In this document: positions 7,294 through 15,508 of the stretch, piece after piece
How the letters are laid out: the number at the start of each line of letters is the position of its first letter
How positions within the stretch are numbered: the first letter of the stretch is position 1
Source: Cryobacterium sp. SO1
Lineage (GTDB): Bacteria; Actinomycetota; Actinomycetes; Actinomycetales; Microbacteriaceae
DNA: 64,000 bases
Direction: 5' to 3'
NCBI RefSeq assembly: GCF_004210215.2
Contig: NZ_CP067394.1
Coordinates: forward strand, 1,674,001-1,738,000
Program-made: the position numbers and the translations under genes
Notes under the pieces: generated by a model
Database searches by the model: none
What the model was told of the DNA's origin: nothing
The model's input: the letters and a program-made list of their open reading frames with translations, nothing else

Positions 7294-9809
7294 GGCTGCG
7301 CCAGCTGGTTGGTGCTGCGCAGCACGGTCGGCGCGGCGAAGGCGGCCGGGTCCACGTCCCGGGCCGAGGTGACCGTGAAGACCACACTCTCGCCGGGCAG
7401 CAGGGTCACCAGCATGTCATCGACCCTGGCGTCCGGATCGACCTTGTCGACCAATAGGGCCAGGTCACGGGTGAGCACCGGTACGGTGACCCGCACCGTG
7501 TAGCCGGCGGCGGTCCGCTCAGCTCTCACGTCGGCTTCGGCAGCGGTCAGGGTGGTGTCGCGGGCCTCGGCGAAGAACCAGTGCCCGCGCACCCCGGCCA
7601 GCTCGGCGCGGAGGAGCTCCGCCGCCGCATCCGTTGTCGCGGACACGGATGCGGGCAGCGGCACGGTCACGTTCGACCGCGCCGGCAGGGTGACCTGCTC
7701 GACGTGCTCGGCCAGAACGACTCCCGCGTCTGTGTACCGCCGCACCCGGAGCTCGCCGCTCCAGGGGTCGGCGGAGTCGTTGACCGCGATGACGGCCAGG
7801 CCGTCGCCGCGGGGCTGCACGGTGATCAGCCGGTCGGCGTAGGCGTGCTTGATCGCGTAGAGCAGTGGCTTCGGCCGGCCGTACCCGTCCACCGCGGCCC
7901 ACGAGGTGACCGGCCAGCAGTCGTTGAGCTGCCAGACGATGCTGCCCATGCAGTGCGGGGCCAGCGAGCGGAAATGCTCGATGGCCGTGCTGATCGCGTT
8001 GGCCTGGTTCAGTGACATCGCCCAGTGCCAGTCACCGATCTCGTTCGGCAGCGGCAGGTGCGGCAGTAGCCCGTCGGTGAGCTTGACGTTGCCCTCCATG
8101 GCCTTCTGGTGCACCAGCATGCCGGGCGATTCCGGGGTCAAGGGCACGTCGTGGATCGACTCGGTGAGGGTCGACCAGGTGGGCGGACCCTGCCAGCCGA
8201 ACTCCGCGACGAACCGGGGCTGGTACTCCCGGTAGGCGGGGTAGTCGCGCTGGTTCCACAGGTCCCAGATGTGCATGGTGCCGTGCTCGGGGTCGTTGGG
8301 GTGCAGGTCGTTCCGAATGCTGCCGGCAACGGGGGAGAACGGGCTGCCCGGGGTGTAGCCGATGTGCGGCGCCAGCTCGGCGACCAGGGCCGGGAACACG
8401 TCGTAATAGAAACCGCCGCCCCAGGTCTTGCCGTCCAGGCGCAGCTTCCAGTTCCATTCTTCGTAACCCCAGAGGTTCTCGTTGTTGCCGTTCAGCACCA
8501 CCAGCGACGGGTGCGCGGCCAGCCGGATGACGTTCTCCCTGGCCTCGGCCTCGATCTCGTCGCCGAGCGGGGCCTCTTCGGCGTAGGCGGCGCAGGCGAG
8601 CAGGAAGTCCTGCCAGGTGAGCAGGCCCCGCTCGTCGCAGAGGTCGTAGAAGTCGTCGCTCTCGAAGATACCGCCGCCCCACACCCGGATCAGGTTGATA
8701 TTCGCGAACTCGGCCTGTTCGAGACGGTCGAGGTACCGGGCCCTGGTGACCCGGTGCGGGAAGGCGTCGTCGGGGATCCAGTTGACGCCGCGGACGAACA
8801 CCGGCCGGCCGTTGACGACCAGGGTGAACGGGGTGCCGTGCTCGTCGGGCGTGGTGTCGAATTCGACGGTGCGGAAGCCGATGCGGGTGCTGGAGCTGTC
8901 CAGCTCCACGGTGGTGTCTGCCGCTCGCAGGGAGACCTCCAGGTCGTAGAGCGGCTGCTCGCCGTAGCCCAGCGGCCACCACAGGTCCACATCGGGCACG
9001 CTCAGGCTCACGGTCGTGCCGGTCGCTCCGGCCGGCACCTCGACGGTACGGCTGATGCCGGCGACGGATGCCGTGACGCTGACCGGCGCAGCCGTCGCCC
9101 GGGCCACATCCACGTGTACCTCGACGAGCCCGGTGGATCCCTGTACCGTGGCGATCGGCCGCACGGTCGCCAACCGGGCTGTGGACCAGCTGATCAGGGT
9201 CACCGGCTTCCAGAGCCCGGAGGTGGACGTGTCGATGCCCCAGTCCCAGCCGAAACTGCAGGCCATCTTGCGGATCGCGTTGTACGGGTGGTGGTTCACG
9301 TGCGGGCGGTAACCGAGGTCGAGGCTCGCGGCATCCGCGGCCTTGATCGGAGAGCGGAACACCACCACGAGTTCGTTGAGGCCGGCCTTCAGCCTGGAGC
9401 CCACGTCGAAGCTGTAGCTGCGGTGCATATTGCGGGTGCTGCCCAGCGAGACCCCGTTCAGCTCGATCTCGGCGATGGTGTCCAGCCCGGCGAAGTGCAG
9501 GTCGGTCCGGTCGGCGCCGGCCGGGTTCCAGGAGAAGGTGGTGCTGTAACGCCAGTCGGTCAGTCCGATCCAGGAGAGCAGGTGCTCGTTGCCGTCCAGG
9601 TAGGGATCGGGAATGAGCTCGGCGGCGAGCAGGTCGGTGTGCACGGAGCCGGGCACGGTGGCCGGCACGACCAGGCGCCGAATGCGCTGTGGTGCCGGCC
9701 CGTCAAGTGCGGTGACGTTCCAGTCCGCGTCGAGCATCCGCCGAGTCGGCGACGGGGCCGCAGCGCTGGGAAGGGCTGTGACGGGGGTAGAAGTGGTGTT
9801 GACAGACAT
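7290..9809 (-). CDS. GH2 beta-mannosidase
   Basis: This 839-residue protein has the GH2 order: an N-terminal jelly-roll sugar-binding domain, an immunoglobulin-like domain, a TIM barrel, and C-terminal beta domains. The barrel carries RVWGGGIFESDDFYDLCD, the acid/base motif NGNNEN (Glu near residue 445) and the nucleophile motif VAEFGWQG (near residue 535), all typical of beta-mannosidases. It removes terminal beta-mannose from short oligosaccharides. No signal peptide is seen, in line with cytosolic action after ABC import. The frame is open to 9920, but the ATG at 9809 shares a base with the stop of the permease gene (TAATG) and starts the expected N-terminus. Confidence 0.88.
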   Translation of the reverse strand: MSVNTTSTPVTALPSAAAPSPTRRMLDADWNVTALDGPAPQRIRRLVVPATVPGSVHTDLLAAELIPDPYLDGNEHLLSWIGLTDWRYSTTFSWNPAGADRTDLHFAGLDTIAEIELNGVSLGSTRNMHRSYSFDVGSRLKAGLNELVVVFRSPIKAADAASLDLGYRPHVNHHPYNAIRKMACSFGWDWGIDTSTSGLWKPVTLISWSTARLATVRPIATVQGSTGLVEVHVDVARATAAPVSVTASVAGISRTVEVPAGATGTTVSLSVPDVDLWWPLGYGEQPLYDLEVSLRAADTTVELDSSSTRIGFRTVEFDTTPDEHGTPFTLVVNGRPVFVRGVNWIPDDAFPHRVTRARYLDRLEQAEFANINLIRVWGGGIFESDDFYDLCDERGLLTWQDFLLACAAYAEEAPLGDEIEAEARENVIRLAAHPSLVVLNGNNENLWGYEEWNWKLRLDGKTWGGGFYYDVFPALVAELAPHIGYTPGSPFSPVAGSIRNDLHPNDPEHGTMHIWDLWNQRDYPAYREYQPRFVAEFGWQGPPTWSTLTESIHDVPLTPESPGMLVHQKAMEGNVKLTDGLLPHLPLPNEIGDWHWAMSLNQANAISTAIEHFRSLAPHCMGSIVWQLNDCWPVTSWAAVDGYGRPKPLLYAIKHAYADRLITVQPRGDGLAVIAVNDSADPWSGELRVRRYTDAGVVLAEHVEQVTLPARSNVTVPLPASVSATTDAAAELLRAELAGVRGHWFFAEARDTTLTAAEADVRAERTAAGYTVRVTVPVLTRDLALLVDKVDPDARVDDMLVTLLPGESVVFTVTSARDVDPAAFAAPTVLRSTNQLAQP

Positions 9810-10633
9810 TACTTGGTAGCTCCAGCCGTGACGCCGTTGTAGATGAATCGTTGAAGGAAGAGGAAGATGACCAGCGTCGGCACGATCACGATCATGATGC
9901 CGGCCGCGATGACTTCCCACTGTGCACCGTACGGGCCCTGGAACCGGAACAGCGAGGTGCTGATCACGGCGAGATCCTGGGCGGGCATGTACAGATAGGG
10001 AATATAGAACTCGTTGTAGATTGCGATGCCCTTGATGATCACGACGGTGGCGATGGCCGGGCCGAGCAGGGGCAGGATGATCCGCCAGTAGATGCCCAGC
10101 CGGCTGGCGCCGTCGAGCATGGCGGCTTCGTCGAGGCTCTTGGGGATCGACTGCATGAACTGGATGAAGATGTAGATCGACAGGATGTCGGTCCCCATGA
10201 ACAGGATGATCGCAGCGCCGTGCGTGTTGACCAGGTGGAAGAAGTTGACGACCTGATAGGTCGCCACCTGGGTGGTCACGGCGGGAACGAGGGTGGCGAC
10301 GAGGAACAGGGCGAAGACCAGTTTCTTGAACCTGAATTCGAAGCGGTCCAGCACGTAGGCGGCCATCGTTCCGATGAGGATCGTGCCGGTGACCGAGATG
10401 ACCGCGATGACGGTGGTGTTCGCGAAGCCGAGCAGCATCCGGCCGTTGACGAATGCCGTGACGAAGTTGGCGAAATTCAGCCAGTTCTCCGGCGGCACGA
10501 GTGGTCCGGTGGTGGCGTACTCGGTGTTGGACTTCAGCGAGGCGAACAGGATGACCACAATGGGCACGAGGGCTACGAGGGAGCCGATGACCAAGGAGGT
10601 GTACTTCCCAGTGACGGCGAGGTGTCGGATCAT
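9809..10633 (-). CDS. ABC sugar transporter permease (MalG type)
   Basis: A 274-residue inner-membrane permease of the CUT1 carbohydrate family. It has six predicted hydrophobic segments, the first at about residues 13-33. The EAA loop, which contacts the ATPase, reads EAAMLDGASRLGIYWRIILP. It pairs with the MalF-type permease encoded just upstream, which its start overlaps by four bases. No ATPase gene is present in the operon, so a shared MsiK-type ATPase encoded elsewhere is expected, as in other actinobacterial sugar systems. Substrate specificity rests on the binding protein at 11730-13022. Confidence 0.9.
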   Translation of the reverse strand: MIRHLAVTGKYTSLVIGSLVALVPIVVILFASLKSNTEYATTGPLVPPENWLNFANFVTAFVNGRMLLGFANTTVIAVISVTGTILIGTMAAYVLDRFEFRFKKLVFALFLVATLVPAVTTQVATYQVVNFFHLVNTHGAAIILFMGTDILSIYIFIQFMQSIPKSLDEAAMLDGASRLGIYWRIILPLLGPAIATVVIIKGIAIYNEFYIPYLYMPAQDLAVISTSLFRFQGPYGAQWEVIAAGIMIVIVPTLVIFLFLQRFIYNGVTAGATK

Positions 10634-11592
10634 GATGCCAGGGATACTTTCTCGTCGGGAACGACCTTGCGCTGGATCCAGGTGACGATCAGCACGATGA
10701 GGAGCAGGATGACGGCCATCGCGGAGGCGAGGCCGACCTTGCGGTAGACGAACGCCGTCTGAATGGTCTGGATGACGAACGTCTCACTGCCGTTGGCGCC
10801 GCCGGTGATGATGTAGGGCAGCTCGAATGCCGACAGGCTGCCCGCGATCGCCAGAATAAAGGACAGGCTGATGATGCGCTGGATCCCGGGGGCGATGATG
10901 TAGCGGAACTGGTGCCACTTGTTGGCACCGTCGAGGTCGGCTGCTTCGTACAGCTCACCGGGAATGGACTGGATCGCGCCGAGGAAGAGCACGAAGTTGA
11001 GGCCGATGTAGCGCCAGATGGCGACGCCGGCCAGGGAATAGTTCACGACATCCGGATTGCCCAGCCACTGGGTGGAGACATCGCCGAGCCCGACGAAGCT
11101 GAGGACGGCATCCAGAGTTCCGCCGGGGCGGAAGAAGAACAGGAAGATGAAAGCGATCGCGACCGCGTTGATGAGGTAGGGGAAGAACAGGATGCCCTTG
11201 AACAGGCTGCGGAACCTGGTTCTGAAGCTGAGGATGGTGGCGAAGTACAGTGCCAGGGCCATTTGCAGGAACGACGCGGCGAAGTAGTAGAGGCTGACGG
11301 CGAAGACCTGCCAGTATTCGGGCTTGGTGAAGATCTTCACGAAGTTGTCGAAGCCGACGACCTCTTTGTTCTGGTCGAGGCCGTCCCACGACGTGAAGCT
11401 GTACCAGATCATGTTGCCCACGGGGATGTAGGTAAAGGTGATCAGCAGGGCCAGCGGGATGGCGAGGAATAGCCAGGGCATGACGATGGAGTCCTTCCGC
11501 TTGCCCCCAGCGGTGACCGTGGTGCGGATGAAGCGCTGGGAGAATCTGCTGAACAGTTCTCCCGTCTTCGTGGGGGCTAGTTGTTGAGACAC
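10630..11592 (-). CDS. ABC sugar transporter permease (MalF type)
   Basis: A 320-residue CUT1 permease. A cytoplasmic N-terminal stretch of about 35 residues precedes the first membrane span (PWLFLAIPLALLITFTYIPV). The EAA loop is EAADLDGANKWHQFRYIIAP. It forms the heterodimeric channel with the MalG-type partner downstream (ATGA overlap). It is separated from the binding-protein gene by 137 bases that hold a strong GC hairpin. That arrangement usually gives more binding protein than permease. No fusion or truncation is visible. Confidence 0.9.
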   Translation of the reverse strand: MSQQLAPTKTGELFSRFSQRFIRTTVTAGGKRKDSIVMPWLFLAIPLALLITFTYIPVGNMIWYSFTSWDGLDQNKEVVGFDNFVKIFTKPEYWQVFAVSLYYFAASFLQMALALYFATILSFRTRFRSLFKGILFFPYLINAVAIAFIFLFFFRPGGTLDAVLSFVGLGDVSTQWLGNPDVVNYSLAGVAIWRYIGLNFVLFLGAIQSIPGELYEAADLDGANKWHQFRYIIAPGIQRIISLSFILAIAGSLSAFELPYIITGGANGSETFVIQTIQTAFVYRKVGLASAMAVILLLIVLIVTWIQRKVVPDEKVSLAS

Positions 11593-11669
11593 CTAGCGTC
11601 CTTTCTCTCGTGAACTCCCGACAAACATGCGGGTGCGCAGCGCGGGCTGCACGGTTGACCTGGATACGG

Positions 11670-11707
11670 GGACGGCCGGCCGTTGAGGTGCACACGGCCG
11701 GCCGTCC
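11670..11707 (-). terminator. Intra-operon stem-loop between binding protein and permeases
   Basis: GGACGGCCGGCCGT at 11670-11683 is a perfect 14-base inverted repeat of the arm at 11694-11707, with a 10-base loop. No T-run follows on the minus strand. It probably stabilises the binding-protein mRNA or reduces read-through into the permease genes. Full termination is unlikely because no new promoter is evident downstream. Confidence 0.7.
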
Positions 11708-11729
11708 TGCGTACTGCTGGTGGTGAGGC

Positions 11730-13022
11730 TTAGCCCTCGACGGAGGCTTTGGCTTCGGCCCAGGCAGTGTTCAGGGCCTCGAAGGTCGAGGCCTTGTCGC
11801 CGTCTGCGGCGCCGCGGGCGACGTCCACGATCTTCTGGCGATAGATCTGGCCCCAGAGGTCGATCTCGGACTCGCTGATGATGTCGTTCTCCCAGGTGGC
11901 CTTGTCGGTGGGCACCGGGGTGAGTTCGAGGTACTCCACGCCGCTGGCGGTGAACTCCGTCAGGGTGTCGGGGTCCGGTCCGTCGACGACCGGGGACAGA
12001 CCGCCCTGGTCACCAGCGAAGCCGGACTCCTGGGCGAACCAGTCGATCCACGCGCGGGCCGTTGCCTTGTTCTTCGAGTTGAGGCTGACGGCGTTCTTGT
12101 AGTCGCCGCCGATGGTGGCGTAGGTCTGACCATCGACCGCCCTCGGGAAAGCCATGTACCCGATGTCGTCGGCGCTGCCGCCGGCGGTCACCGCTGCATC
12201 CTGCATCTGGGTGAGCGCCCAGGAGCCGAGCACCATCGAGGAGATCGCGCCGCTGCCGATGCCGGCCTTGGAGGACTCCCAGTCGGTGGTCGATGGGTCA
12301 TCCTCGCTCAGGCCGTTTGCGACGATGTCATAGAGCAGCCCATCGGTGATCTCGTGGTACTCGCCTTTCGCCCAGGGGGCATCGGACTCGACCAGGCTGA
12401 TCGAGGCGTCCGCGTCGCCGGTGGCTGCGCGGTTGCCTTCCCACTGACTCAGCGGCCAGCCGTCGTTGTAGTTGGTGTAATAGGGGGTGGCATCCGTTTT
12501 GTCCTTGACCAGCTGCAGGTCGGCCAGGAAGTCATCGGGTGTTGTGGGCAGTTCGGTGATCCCGGCGGCCTCCCAGACATTCTTGTTGTAGACGATGCCC
12601 TGGGCGTTGCCCGTGACGGCCACACCGTAGGCGTTGTCTTCATAGGCCATTTCGGTGACGAATCGGTAGGTTTTGCCGAGTTCGTCGATGGTGCCCAGGG
12701 GCTCGAAGAACTGGGGGAGCTGAGCCTTGGTGACGGTGTTCGGAATGAGCAGGACGTCCCCGTAGCTGCCGGACGAGAGCCGGGTCGAGACGTCGGTCTC
12801 ATAGTCTGCGATGGCCTCGAACTTGACGGTGGTGCCCGGGTAGGCCTTTTCGAACTTGGCGGCGTAGTCCTTGAAGACCGTGTCGACGATGTCGGTGCGG
12901 TTGGTCAGGACCGTGATTTCGCCGGCAACCTTGCCATCGTCTGCGGGGGCTGATCCGGAACATCCCGCCAGTAGTGCGGTGGCTGCCAAGGCGGCCACTC
13001 CTATGATGAGCTTCTTTGCCAT
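11730..13022 (-). CDS. ABC sugar-binding lipoprotein
   Basis: A 430-residue family 1 extracellular solute-binding protein. The signal peptide MAKKLIIGVAALAATALLAG ends in a lipobox (LLAGC), so it is a membrane-anchored lipoprotein. The mature part starts with a short Ser/Gly/Ala linker and shows the two-lobed fold pattern of CUT1 binding proteins. The ATG at 13022 is preceded by TAGGAGAAAACAG, a strong ribosome site. The frame itself extends to 13049. It is the first gene of the operon that also encodes two permeases, a GH2 beta-mannosidase, a GH113-like enzyme and a kinase, so it probably binds a beta-manno-oligosaccharide. Expression is probably controlled by the divergent LacI protein. Confidence 0.92.
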   Translation of the reverse strand: MAKKLIIGVAALAATALLAGCSGSAPADDGKVAGEITVLTNRTDIVDTVFKDYAAKFEKAYPGTTVKFEAIADYETDVSTRLSSGSYGDVLLIPNTVTKAQLPQFFEPLGTIDELGKTYRFVTEMAYEDNAYGVAVTGNAQGIVYNKNVWEAAGITELPTTPDDFLADLQLVKDKTDATPYYTNYNDGWPLSQWEGNRAATGDADASISLVESDAPWAKGEYHEITDGLLYDIVANGLSEDDPSTTDWESSKAGIGSGAISSMVLGSWALTQMQDAAVTAGGSADDIGYMAFPRAVDGQTYATIGGDYKNAVSLNSKNKATARAWIDWFAQESGFAGDQGGLSPVVDGPDPDTLTEFTASGVEYLELTPVPTDKATWENDIISESEIDLWGQIYRQKIVDVARGAADGDKASTFEALNTAWAEAKASVEG

Positions 13023-13112
13023 CTGTTTTCTCCTAATCGGTATCACCATTGACCCGTTGAGACACGACCGCGACTTCCCGCCCGTGGACCCCTGGTGTTG
13101 CTGTTGGGCCTC

Positions 13113-13160
13113 ATGCTAGGCCCGGATTCGACGGCGCGTCAAACGCAAATGTCAACGTTG
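13113..13160 (-). promoter_or_regulatory. Promoter and operator of the mannoside operon
   Basis: On the minus strand TTGACG (13142-13137) and TAGCAT (13118-13113) are spaced by 18 bases and form a plausible housekeeping promoter. Directly upstream lies AATGTCAACGTTG (13148-13160), which contains the palindrome CAACGTTG with the AACGTT centre usual for LacI-family operators. Its first 11 bases occur again in inverse orientation at 13267-13277. Confidence 0.6.
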
Positions 13161-13246
13161 TCCGATGTTGTCCTCTGTCTGCTTTGTTGCTCGACATCCC
13201 TGTAATAGCGGCGAACTGGGCCGCACAGTGCACAGATTCTCATTGC

Positions 13247-13277
13247 AAATGTCTGCGAAATGTCTTACGTTGACATT
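13247..13277. promoter_or_regulatory. LacI-type operator before the regulator gene
   Basis: AATGTCTTACGTTGACATT at 13259-13277 has perfect six-base inverted arms. On the minus strand it begins with the same 11-mer as the site at 13148. AAATGTC occurs twice in direct orientation here (13247 and 13258). A TTGACA at 13270-13275 could be the -35 box of the regulator gene, so the site may serve autoregulation. Confidence 0.6.
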
Positions 13278-13347
13278 GCTGCGATTCGACCGCGGTACGG
13301 GCATGCGGCCGTGCGGCATCCGGCGGCACGATTCACGAGGGGATCCC

Positions 13348-14361
13348 ATGACGACACAATCACGCGCGACGCTGGCCGATGTGGCCAGGCTGGCCGGAGT
13401 GAGCTCGAAGACGGTCTCGAGGGTCTTCGCTTCGGCCGGCAACGTCTCCGCCGAGACGAGGGAACTGGTGCTCGGCGCGGCCAAGAGGTTGCGTTTCCGG
13501 CCCAACAATCTGGCCCGCAACCTGCGCCGCGGCGGGGTGACGAACACCGTGGCCTTCGTGATCGGCGACCTGAAGAACCCGTTCTACTTCCACGTCGCCG
13601 CGGGCATCGAACGGGAGCTCGCGCTCAGCGGCCTGACCATGGTGCTCGCCACGACGGATGACTCGCCCGACAGCGAGGAACGGGTGGTGGACGCCCTGAT
13701 CTCTCAGCGGGTGCGCGCGCTGCTGCTCATCCCGATCGCCGACGACCAGTCCTACCTGGAGGGCGAGCGGCAACTGGGCACCCCGGTGGTCAGCGTCGAC
13801 CGGCCGGCCCGCAACCTCCTGGCCGACTCCGTGGTGCTGCAGAACCGGCTCGGCATGGCGGAGGCGGTGCGATCGCTGACCGCCATCGGGCACCGCAAGA
13901 TCGGCTTCATCAGCAACCCCTCGGCCATGTACACCCAACGCGAACGCCTGGCCGGGTACCGGGAAGCCTTGCGCGAGGTGGGTGTCAGCGAGACCGCCCA
14001 GTGGGAACGCCTGGACGACGACCCCGACATCTCCCCGGAGCTGGCCGTACAGAGCCTGTTGGACCTGCCGGACCCGCCGACGGCCATCGTGGCCGGCAAC
14101 AACCGCGGCAGCGCCGGCGCCGTGCGGGTGCTGCGCAACCTCGAGCCGCCGGTGGCGTTCATCGGTTTCGACGACTTCGAGCTGGCGGATGCCCTGGACA
14201 TCTCGGTCGTGTCCTACGACCCGATGGAACTCGGGCGCACCGCGGCCCGGCTCGCTCTCGAACACCTGGCCGACCCGGACTCGTTCACCAAGCAGGTCGA
14301 GCTGCCGACCCGGCTGATCCACCGCGGCTCCGGCGAGATCCCCCCGCAGCCCGAGCGCTGA
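13348..14361 (+). CDS. LacI-family transcriptional regulator
   Basis: A 337-residue repressor with an N-terminal helix-turn-helix (TLADVARLAGVSSKTVSRVF, residues 8-27), a hinge helix region (RPNNLARNLRRG), and a periplasmic-binding-protein-like effector domain. The long frame opens at 13165, but the ATG at 13348 follows a GAGGGG ribosome site and gives the canonical LacI N-terminus. It is divergent from the mannoside operon across a 325-base region with two related operator-like sites. It is therefore the likely repressor of that operon and of itself, released by an imported or processed sugar. Confidence 0.92.
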   Translation: MTTQSRATLADVARLAGVSSKTVSRVFASAGNVSAETRELVLGAAKRLRFRPNNLARNLRRGGVTNTVAFVIGDLKNPFYFHVAAGIERELALSGLTMVLATTDDSPDSEERVVDALISQRVRALLLIPIADDQSYLEGERQLGTPVVSVDRPARNLLADSVVLQNRLGMAEAVRSLTAIGHRKIGFISNPSAMYTQRERLAGYREALREVGVSETAQWERLDDDPDISPELAVQSLLDLPDPPTAIVAGNNRGSAGAVRVLRNLEPPVAFIGFDDFELADALDISVVSYDPMELGRTAARLALEHLADPDSFTKQVELPTRLIHRGSGEIPPQPER

Positions 14362-14401
14362 CCCGGTCGGCCTGCCCCGCCCGCCCGGCCCGCCCGGCGT
14401 G

Positions 14402-14469
14402 CAACTGTTCCCCGTGCGGACAAGTGGTCCCGGTACGCCGGGACCAGTTGTCCGCAGCGGCCACAGTTA
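14402..14469. repeat. Long imperfect palindrome, copy 1
   Basis: The inner arms at 14415-14433 and 14438-14456 match at 18 of 19 positions around a TACG loop. Weaker pairing continues out to 14402 and 14469. The last three bases on the right are the stop codon of the esterase gene. The left arm matches the left arm of the palindrome at 52024-52091 at 26 of 31 positions, so it is one of a dispersed family. It lies between convergent genes and may act as a bidirectional terminator. Confidence 0.75.
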
Positions 14470-15465
14470 GCGGCGGGCGGGCTCCGGGGCCAGCTGGCGG
14501 GCGAGCCAGGCGGCCTGGCGCACGAAGTGGTGGCCCTGGCCGCCCTCGTGTTCGTTGAACGGGTAGACCTCGATCTCGGCGTCGCCGGCGTAGTGGTTGC
14601 GGGCGGCGAAGACCGTGGACGGCGGACAGACCGGATCGAGTAGCCCCACCGAGAAGATCGCCGGGGCTGTGGCCCGTTTGGCGAGGTTGACGCCGTCGAA
14701 ATAGGCGAGGGTGGCGAAGGTCTGCTCGACCTGATCTCGGTGCACCGAGAGGTAGCGCACGATCTCGTGGTACGGGTCGTTGTCGGTCATGCCCACGGCA
14801 CGTTCGAAGTGGCAGAGGAACGGCACCTCCGGCATCGCGCCGACCAGTCCCTCGGCCAGTCCGGCTGCCGCCAGGGCGATACCGCCGCCCTGGCTGCCGC
14901 CGCAGACCGCGACCCGTTCCGGGTCGACCCTGACGAGGGTGCGCACCGCGTCAATCGCCCGGACCGCGTCGGTGAACACCCGGCGGTAGTAGTAGTCATC
15001 CGGCGACTGGATGCCGCGGGTCATGAAGCCGGGCGCGGACGGTCCGCTGCCGTGCGGGTCTGCGGTGTCGCCGCCGGAGCCCCAGCCGCTTCCCTGGCCA
15101 CGGGTATCCATGAACAGGTAGGCGTAGCCGCTGGCGACCCAGCCGAGGCGCTCGTGCGGAAAGCCGCGGCCGCCGCCGTAGCCGTTGTATTCGACCACGG
15201 TGGGCAGCCGGTCGGGCAGCCGGCCGGTTCTCTCCGCCGGCACCAGGAACCAGGCCTTGACCGGGTCGCCGGCGAAGCCGTTGAAGGTGACGTCGTAGAC
15301 CTCCACCTCGGTCAACGGCGAGTCCACCCTGGTAAGCCGTGGCTCGGCCGGATGCTGCCTGGCCTCAGCCAGGGTGCGCTGCCAGAAGTCGTCGAAGTCG
15401 GCCGGTTCGGCGATCTCGGGGCGGTACGACTGCAGCTCGGGCAGGGACATGTCTAAGCGGGGCAC
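14467..15465 (-). CDS. CE7 acetyl xylan esterase / cephalosporin-C deacetylase family
   Basis: A 332-residue alpha/beta hydrolase of carbohydrate esterase family 7. Visible marks are RGQGSGWG, the nucleophile elbow CGGSQGGGIAL (Ser near residue 191) and a late His in NEHEGGQGHH. The family removes acetyl groups from xylo-oligosaccharides and other small acetylated substrates in the cytosol. The frame runs to 15549, but a GTG at 15465 has AAAGG six bases upstream and gives VPRLDMSLPELQ, the family N-terminus. It follows the ABC exporter gene on the same strand with a 43-base gap, so the two probably form one operon. Confidence 0.9.
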   Translation of the reverse strand: MPRLDMSLPELQSYRPEIAEPADFDDFWQRTLAEARQHPAEPRLTRVDSPLTEVEVYDVTFNGFAGDPVKAWFLVPAERTGRLPDRLPTVVEYNGYGGGRGFPHERLGWVASGYAYLFMDTRGQGSGWGSGGDTADPHGSGPSAPGFMTRGIQSPDDYYYRRVFTDAVRAIDAVRTLVRVDPERVAVCGGSQGGGIALAAAGLAEGLVGAMPEVPFLCHFERAVGMTDNDPYHEIVRYLSVHRDQVEQTFATLAYFDGVNLAKRATAPAIFSVGLLDPVCPPSTVFAARNHYAGDAEIEVYPFNEHEGGQGHHFVRQAAWLARQLAPEPARR

Positions 15466-15508
15466 AGGTTGCCTTTCTTCAGTGCGAATGCGAGTGGTGG
15501 GGGCGTGG

